Of a stretch of DNA of 64,000 nucleotides, positions 11,512-20,300 are shown piece after piece (the stretch's first letter is position 1; the number at the start of each line of letters is the position of its first letter). The notes beneath the pieces were generated by a model. It had not been told where the DNA came from and did not search any database. It was given only the letters and a program-made list of their open reading frames with translations. The translations under genes were made by a program, and so were the position numbers. The stretch covers positions 7,457,501-7,521,500 of the forward strand of contig WPIO01000006.1 of assembly GCA_009760855.2 (NCBI GenBank). Direction: 5' to 3'. Source of the DNA: Cristatella mucedo. Its lineage: Eukaryota; Bryozoa; Phylactolaemata; Cristatellidae.

Positions 11512-12730
11512 GGGTCATTTGAAGTACCCCTGAAATATGGAGTACCTCAGGGCTCCGTGCTAGGTCCGGTTCTTTTCACGGTTTATACTCTCCCTCTTGC
11601 TGATGTGATTGCCAAGCACAATCTAGGCTTTCACTTCTATGCGGATGACACTCAGTGGTACATTTGCTTCGATCCCTCCCAGCCTTCGAGCACCTCAAAT
11701 TCTCTAAACTCACTTATTGCATGCATTGATGACATCCGCACATGGATGGCAGCAAATTTTCTAAAACTAAACGATGACAAAACTAACTTACTAGTTATGG
11801 GCAAACAGAGTGTGATTCAGAGATTGGAAAGGCTGACTCCCAAAATTGGCTCTGCCAGCATATCTCCAGTTGAATCAGCTCGAAATCTAGGTGTCATATT
11901 CCAAAGCGACCTCTCGTTAGACGACCATATCAGCTCCACAGTCAAATCAGCCTATTTTCAGCTTCATAACATTGCTAAAATTTGGGCTTGTTTAGATAAG
12001 GTTACCACGTCTAAGTTGGTCCATGCATTCGTGACATCTCGTCTCGACTTCTGCAACTCACTGCTTACTGGCCTACCAGCATGTGCGATCAGGCGATTGC
12101 AGCTGGTGCAAAACTCTGCAGCTAGGCTTGTTTGTCGTGAGCGTCGCAGTTGCCACATTACTCCACTTCTCGCCGACCTGCACTGGCTACCAGTCAAGCA
12201 ACGGATTGACTTCAAGGTTTTGTCGCTCACTTTTAGGTCCCTTCATTCTATGGCTCCAGCCTATCTCTCCGACATACTCCCCCATCAGGCCAAGCATCGT
12301 ACCACCTGCTTTTCGGAATCCAACAGTCTAGAAATACCTCATACAAACCTTAAATCCTTTGGAGACCGTGCATTTAGTTCACATGCTCCCAAAGCCTGGA
12401 ACTCCCTCCCGACCTGCGTAAGAACATCCCCTGACCTGACCACATTTAAAAGGAACCTAAAAACACACCTTTTTAGGGCAGCATTTAGTGGGTCCCTGTG
12501 ATTCGTCCTTGATGTGCTTATGCGTGCTGACACTGTGCATGCTGCCACTAACCACATTTGCATGCTGACCCTGTGCATGTCACCCCTAACCATATTATTC
12601 ATTTTGTTTGTTTTTCAGGCATGATTTTACTTACCATTCAATTGCATTTCTTTTTGCAGCAAATGTAAAGCGCCTAGAAAGATATTAAGTCCTCTGAAGG
12701 CGCTTTATCAAGTGCATCATTGTTATATAA
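11512..12730 (+). mobile_element. right half of the plus-strand host LINE
   Basis: Continues the piece at 8660-8720. It starts at tcatttgaagtaccc and stays open to a stop just after 12501, with motif [21 protein letters not shown] (catalytic YADD kept), [43 protein letters not shown] and [14 protein letters not shown]. The 3' UTR, hairpin (aaagcgcctag ... aaggcgcttta) and tail at about 12700-12730 follow. The 1.2 kb from here is an almost perfect inverted match of 8721-9980. Confidence 0.9.
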
Positions 12731-13512
12731 CAACCAACATAGTTTGCACGAACTCATGCCCTCGCCGTCCATTGGCGTTTTCGAGAATCTACGCATACCG
12801 GCCATCGATCGGTTAGAAGCACCAAGATCTTGAAAACCCTGGTCGCAAAAATCAATCCGCGGGTCCACGTGATCGTCGATTAGCACCTCTCAGCAAAAGA
12901 GCGAATATCTATTGGCACTCTATGCCATGGATATTGAATCAACGTGCGAGTGCATCATTCTACGGCTAGTTTTATAAATATCTACTGTACACTAGAACTT
13001 TAAAGATTCCACACTCACGTTTTCTTAGTGTATGGCTGAAAAGTCCCCTGATGTAAATCGCATGTGTCAGTCCACAGCCCTGTGCAAAAGTAGCCAACCG
13101 AGGCTACATAACATACCGATTGCACATCTAAAACATTTGGCATAATTGAAAATAATATAAAATACTAAAACCCCTGTCCAAAAATATAGCATCCAAGCAA
13201 AATCTTAAGTGTGTTGTATACTGTGCATCAGCAACTAGATGCCCTTTAGCCAATAGGATAATTGTTAAAACGGCTGCATCACAAATAAATGAGTGCAGAT
13301 ACATATAGATAGATGCTGTAGTGGTAAGCAGCAGCCACTCGATAGCACATCCAATAACAAGCATGCACATATTAGCACATGATAAATAGTCCAGCCATAC
13401 TTTGCCACATGGGTTGTATAAGAACGTGCTTCGAGAAAGGCACACGTCCTCTCAGAAGACAAGTTAGTAAGGCAACTACCCGGAATGGATGAGCTGTAGA
13501 TTAAAGGCTAAA
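12731..13512. other. no gene seen
   Basis: AT-rich with scattered short frames and no recognised repeat. Confidence 0.35.
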
Positions 13513-13662
13513 GGTTAGCTGATCCACCAGGATCATTAATATAGTGACAGAGGAGCCTTGATGATTATCACCGCCGAAACGTTTCGAACAGCAGGACTCG
13601 AACCTACGACCTGGGGCCTTCTGATGAACGAGCACCTTACCCCTGGGATCCACTTTCATCTG
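13513..13662 (-). mobile_element. tRNA-derived SINE, family 2
   Basis: Reverse complement contains a tRNA-like start, 'aggtcgtaggttcgagtcc' as the B box, and the family-2 body (tgataatcatcaaggctcc). It is diverged from the copy at 2843. It lies downstream of the DDI1 stop, near the probable 3' end of that transcript. Confidence 0.65.
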
Positions 13663-13794
13663 AAGGGATCGTTTTCTCACGAGGATTCATTGGCGATGTC
13701 TTCGGGCTTCTGAATATGTATGCATACTTGTATACGTTAGTGGCCTGAGCTAAATAGCAGAACAAACACTGATTTCACATGTTTTTGGCAGCAT

Positions 13795-13800
13795 TTTATT
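13795..13800 (-). terminator. candidate polyadenylation signal of the DDI1 gene
   Basis: AATAAA on the minus strand, 346 bases beyond the DDI1 stop codon. It is the first perfect hexamer I noticed at a sensible 3'-UTR distance. No transcript evidence is available. Confidence 0.4.
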
Positions 13801-14145
13801 TCCAAGTCGCGTCAAGTCGCAGGTAACACTGTGTTTCAGTTGGAATGGTTAGCCCCCACTGGGTTATGACCTCCGAATCATAGCCTCTGTGCACACTTTA
13901 TCGGCATTAAGCACAATTGGCATATGTCATTTACTCGGTGAAGCAAGCTTCCACGATACTATTTGCCACATGGCTACATGTCTCCGAGTACTCACAGCAA
14001 AAGCAACTGCTTACTTATGCACAAAGCCGTGTCGTCTCTATCCCACTCGGGGAGTCAGGTCGCGACTGAGTGTGAAGTCATAACCTTTGTGCGATCGAAT
14101 CATCTTTTCCGGTGCACCTATAGTCGATGCACGATTCTGGAGCAC

Positions 14146-14363
14146 CTACCGTCGAGGTGCTGCAGAAGGTGGAGCGAGGCTCCTGGCCAAAAGGGCCATC
14201 AGAGCTTTTTCTACATCGCCATCAGCTTGGGAGAGTTCGGTGATGGCCTGCTCACGAGTGAAACCGTTTGCCACGATAGTCTGGATTGCCGTCTCGTCGT
14301 ACTCTGTCCTTGAGCCACGTGTCACACTTCGTGGCGGTCCACCCTCGAGAGTTCGTATGCCTC
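14146..14363 (-). CDS. DDI1: DDI1 exon 7: C-terminal UBA domain and stop
   Basis: [20 protein letters not shown] followed by [17 protein letters not shown] is a UBA domain. The usual Met-Gly-Phe loop reads Asn-Gly-Phe (residues 410-412). The protein ends with APRR and TAG. Acceptor ctgcag|ga. Confidence 0.92.
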
Positions 14364-17300
14364 CTGCAGCTAGCAATAGTAGCTAGTCAGCACTTTCGAA
14401 GCAAATATAACAAATCAAGCAGCCCATCAAGAGGCAAACCAAATAAACTAACTAGCCACACAGCAGAAATAAAACAAATCAATCAGACAAGGAGAGCAGC
14501 ATGACGGCTAAACAACGGGTCATTCATGTATCGAATAGTATTCTTGTGTTTACAGGTTTCCAGCAGTAACTAAAAACCACTAAAACCAAGTGCTTTCAGC
14601 CGGCAAATTTCTCATTGTTTAAAGAGAAAAAGAGAATTACACAACTCAGGGTTGCCCTGCATTTATAATCTCAGCTTGTGTAACGTTTTGTCAAGCACGG
14701 GTATTTATTCTTCTATGCTTCCGGATCAACCATATTTACGACATGCCTCACTTTTCACTGCTGTGACTATATTAAGGGATGGTGCCCTAGCAAGGTTATG
14801 ACAACTATGCAATTTGATGACGTCCTAGGATGAGCAACTTTACTTTGCGCTGCAGCTAAAAAATATAATGCAACAGGCTCAAAGGCTAGGTGGCTGTAGC
14901 TGATCGGTTACATTAGGCGGATGCCAAGTTATGGCAGGCTCTACAAGCTGGCAGTACTCGAGCAGAGAACTACCACACATTGAGACATTACACATCAAAG
15001 ACACCATCCATATGCTGGAGACTAGCTCAACGTGACATCTTAAGGAAGTTGATCAGCCATCATACAGCAGACCGTTTCTGTTGGACTAATTACCATGCCC
15101 ACTAGATACAGAAAAGATGGAATGTTGTTTGCTGTTGGATGACTACAAGCTCACATGGCCGATAACAAAGAGCACGGCACAAGATTAGGCTGCAGGCAAG
15201 ATGAGGCACGCCGGGATGATTACTTTCTACCGACTGTGAAACTCGTTAGCAAATAAAATATAAAATATAATTCATTTATATAGCGCCCCAAGAGAGCTTA
15301 ATCTCTATTCAGGCGCTTCGCATATGCCTCGGGGCTCGAGCCCACGACCTCAGTCAGACCTTGGTCGGGGCGAGCACCTTAACCGCTAGGCCAAACCAGC
15401 TCGTTAGCAAATCAGTCTGTGTGGGACTGCATTGCCGCGGAAGGTGCCAAACAGCACTTCATCACACTGATTATTGTACCAATTAACAAGCATAACTTCA
15501 AATCGTAAAACATTGTTTTAGAACAGGGTCGGCAACAAAAGGGATGACGTCTTAGGAGATGAGCAACAAGGACAGCAAAACTGGCTGCCACTGCAGATTT
15601 CATTATACGTCGACAGAATGCTGACCCAGATGATGTACACCTGTTCACCGTTTTCCCAATAAGCAAGGCTTTACCAAAAATAATGATTGTTACAGCAGAA
15701 AGTGCACGACCATATTTGTACATGTTTACGTGCTAACATGAGGCAGAGAGCGGTACAAATTGCAGAACAGATCTGATACTTAAAGCCATCGTCAGATCTA
15801 TAAAATAAGCAGATTTAGATTCGTCGATAATGAAATTAGCAGATCTGGCTTCATCAATACATTGGTGTATGGGCAAGGTTTTAGACATACCTGCCCCAGT
15901 TCTGGCATTGGCTTCGGCTAACAAATGGTGCTCGTCTGGTCGTCCTGGTGAAAAGCCTTCAGAACCACCAGGTGAATAGTTCAATCGCGCTACTGCTGGC
16001 AGCTCTCCTTCTGACAAGAATGATGTGGACGTTCCGGTCGTACCAATGGTGAGTAAGTTATTCTTGAGATCAATGCAACACTGCACAGAAAAGGAAACCG
16101 TTTACACGAAGCTACACAATCTACAGCAGCCAAACCAGCCAAAAAGACTGGGCAAGTCAACCATCACCCTCATTGCTACAAAGAATATGCAAATGCACGA
16201 CGTGAGCAAAACAAATGCATGATATGAGCCTGCGAATGCACGACACGAGGCCTAAGACTGCAATCGGCTCGAATGTTTACACGTCGGCTGGAATCTTAAT
16301 TGGAAACACCGCGAAAGTAAATAGTTAAAAAAAATGACAGCGTGCCAATTCTCAAATTTCCGGCAATTCACACTACCTCGGTGGCGATTGTGCCGTAGTA
16401 TCTGGTTTTACAATACCACGTGCCTAGTCAACTACAAGCATGCAATTAATTAACAGGGGAGAGAAGCAGCAGCAGAGGCAAGGGACTAGGATCAACTCTG
16501 CACTATAAAGTGGCCTCCATCTTTCACAGACTTCTTCGGGAGGCAGCGTGCATCGTCACGGTAGCTTTAGGACATGGTGATGCATGTCCAGCATGTCTAA
16601 ATGGTCTTCGGATACGCCGACTAGCTCCTAAGGCTGCACTCAATAATAATAACAATACTAATACATTTGATATGGCGCCCTCAGAGAACTCGATCTCTTT
16701 CTAGGCGCTTTACATTCTCTTCTGCCAGCCGCGTTCGAAGCCGGCTCTGAGGCACTAGTGCACTTTTGCAGCACAGCATGCGGGGCACCATCGACCGTGC
16801 TGCCAACAGCACGCGGCCACAGTCATGGACTACATGCGAGTGCACGCACAGACAGGCCCGGCGAAGGCAGGCGGGAGGCAGGCAGCCACGCCTGGCTTGG
16901 ACGAAGCCGAGGTGTGCACAAGACCGAGACTGACACGAGAAGCGTGTGCACAGACAAGCCGAGCAAGCGAGAGCAAAGCAAGGCACCAGGCTGCCTGACA
17001 AGATGGGGATGCGGCCAAGGGACCGACGATCGTCTGGGAAGCCGAGTGACACCCAGAAAGAGCTTCGGCTCGGCAGGCACACTCACCTGATGGCGCTTGA
17101 GCATGTCCAGGCCGAGCAGCATGTCCATGGCCTGATCCTCGAGGATGGCAAAGTTGCAAGGCAAGAAGTCCCTGCCTACTTGTATCGAGCCTGGGAGAGC
17201 ATCGAGCATGGACAGCGCGCGTGGTCATCGTCGCGTACACGGCGTGCCAACGCGGCTGCATTAGCTAATGCTGCTGCTGCTGCTCGACTAGGCCGCTGGC

Positions 17301-20300
17301 ATCGTCTCGCAGCCAAAAGTGCAAACAAAAGACGCCAATGTCCGCGAACCGATCCACGATGCCGCATCGAGGCAGCAAGCAATCGCTCTAGCCGATGCAA
17401 CGACAGGCGCGAGCAACGCTGCGGTTGCGCCACAGACGAGCCCGTGTCGACACGAACCTGCGCGCGACCTGCGAGCGCGGCGAGCATGCGCGAACGAGAG
17501 CACCGATCAAGTGTTACGATCGATACGATCGATATTGCGAGCGCTGAAGTCGATCTATGGCAGCAGGCGGCTTACACATGTGCACACGACCGATGATCCT
17601 CTGCGTCCCGACTCCCTTTGCAATGCCTGCCCACCTGGTGTCAATGAGTCGCTCAATGTGACAGCGCCGTGCACAATCCAAGCTCATTATCGTCATTTGA
17701 GCACCTTCAATAAATAATATTACTACACCGTGAGCACCTCAAATCCCGTTTTAGGAATAGTATATGTGCTGGAAAGGAAGCCAACCAATTCTAAAGTGGT
17801 AGCAAGCACAGTATCATGCATAAGCAAGAAGAGCACAGTATCATGCATAAGCAAGAAGAGCACAGTATCATGCATAAGCGAGCAGTGGAGCACAGAATCA
17901 CGCATACACGTACAAAGAACACTCACTAGCACCCTGTCAATCCTCTGAGAACCAGATGGGGTTTTTCCAGCTCCTATAAGTGCCGAATCAGATGTCGCAA
18001 CGACATTTGGGAGCGAGTTCCATGATCTGGTAACATATAAACTGAAGACACGATCTCCAAAGGATTTTAGGTTGGTTGGAGACACAGCTAGACGACTTGA
18101 GTCAGGAGAAAGGACGAACTCTTGACCGTGGAGCTTATTTCGTGCAAATCTTATGGGGGATATGCTGGCTTAGCCCATTCTGAGGGTCAGGCTTTCTAAT
18201 TTCTGAGCAACACTTGGTTTACCATCATTCAATTTGAGATAGCTTACTGCCAATTAAGTGCAAATTCTAGCAATATATACTGCCAGGGTTTTCTGAGAGA
18301 GTAGATGGGCAGGATAGCAGGGAGGAATCAAAGCACAGGTACAACTGTGCTTCAACTACATAAAAATGAAAGGCTAAATTGTGCTTGGCAATTACAATGC
18401 CACAAGGGAAGTAGACATTGCAAAAAGAAGTGGACAATGCACAGATCCCTAGGGTAATCCAACCCCATCGTAATTAAAAAGCTCCTTTGGATAGCTGCTA
18501 CGGCTGACGTCAATGCTCTGAAATCTCTCGTGGAGATAGGACTTAAACGATTGCATTGCAGTGCCAGTTATGCCCTTGTTGGATGATAGGCACTCAATGA
18601 AGACATGGTGATCTATGGTACCAAATAATGCCCGGACTCTACCTACGTCAGCATAACTGCAAAGGTCGTTATACACTTTCGCGAGTGGGTAATTTGATAA
18701 TAATAATAATCGCTTCTAAGGCACCCTAAGGCAATCAAATCTCTATTTAGGCACTTAACAGCTCTTGCCAAGGGAGGTATTGACATACAGGTTAATGGCA
18801 TACAGGATATCATGCTTAGACAAGAATGCCAAAGCACGAAAGTATCCCGATCAGACAAGCATGCTAAAAGCACAGAAGTGGCTAGTAGGACCCCGGATTA
18901 GTACCATGCATCGTATCATGTGCCAATAACAGGAATACAAATAATAAGTTCACTGCATACCACAGAAAGCTGAGCAGAACATATACGTCTTTAGTCAAGA
19001 CAAGGTGCAAAGCCGATGCAGGCAGCGACAGAAACCAGAAGCAAGTTCCCGACTTTTGGTGAATATGTAGATCACTCCACGATACATCTATAGAGTGGTG
19101 AGCTTTAAAGCCTCTGTGCATCTCAGAAAATGAACAGTAGGTATGTGATCTATAGGGTTACTAGTATTGTTAGAGGGGCAACAAACTTCGGAGGTCGGAC
19201 AAAGGGTGCGAAGAAGGTATTCTTTTTCGGCAGCTTCAATGTCAAGTGCCTTCAAATTTCGTAACTCGGATGGTTTTTTAAAGCAAACGGGATGCAGACT
19301 GCCGACTAAATGAGATCCACGTGTGGTGAGATGCAAAGAATTTGGTAATAACAAGAGTCGTCGATAAAATCAAAAATCGACAGCGAATATTTGCTAAAGT
19401 GTGTGACCTTTATTTTGAGTGGGCAACATAGATATGCGCCACAAGAGCCGATCAATCATATATTATATTAACAACGCCTGAAACTCGTCACTTAAGGGGT
19501 TGTTTTGGTCAAAACAATGAATGCTAAAATCGTCCAGCACAAAAAAGGGATGAAAATGAAACTAAATTAGGAATCACATTGAGATCAGAAGTACCTGAAA
19601 TAAAGCAAGACCTAGTATCTAGGGGGGGCATGCGATTCCGGCCACCATTGGCAGCTTACGGTGCGAGAGATCAAATACAGGATATTTGAAAGACTGCTTT
19701 GAGTTTACTCCAAATGGTTTTTAATTGAGGGAGAAATGAGCGACGACGGCTAATCTACCAACAGTTTGCATTAACCTCGGGGACGATGAAAGAAAAAGAA
19801 GCCTGGGCGTGGAACGATGAATCAGTTATGGTCGTGCAACGAAGTCTATTTCAGCCAGGTCTCGGTCACAGCAAATAAGTCAATGCCTCCGTCGCGAATC
19901 GTGCCACCTATGAGTTAATCGCACATCATAGGTACCTTCCATAGGCACACTAAGAGTGGCCGACGGATTTATAGTAAGCCAGATGATCACCAAGCACGCT
20001 GCCCAGTGATTAAAGTGCTCGCTCCGAACCAAGGTCTGGCCGGAGTCGTGGGCTCGAGCCCCGTGGCATATGCGAAGCGCCCGAATAGAGATTAAGTTCT
20101 CTTAGGGCGCTATACAAAAAAATTGCATTTTATTTTATTTTTATTTCCTTTGACGACAGCGGTAGTGGGCTGGAGCCTTGCAGCAGAAGTAAAGCGCCTG
20201 GATAGAGATTAAGTTATCAAAAGGGTGCTATACAAATAAGTTATATTCTTTTAGGAGTGACTCACGTAAGTGCTTGAGGGTGAGTATGCCGGGTGGGACA

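Noticed and set aside
8721-12730. Twin-priming (5' inversion) of a single LINE
   Set aside because: Both arms cover the same RT-to-tail region and both have their own 3' tails. Twin priming gives adjoining, non-overlapping segments. The split host copy fits nesting better.
17807-17881. CRISPR-like array
   Set aside because: Direct tandem units without spacers, in a eukaryotic LINE 3' UTR.
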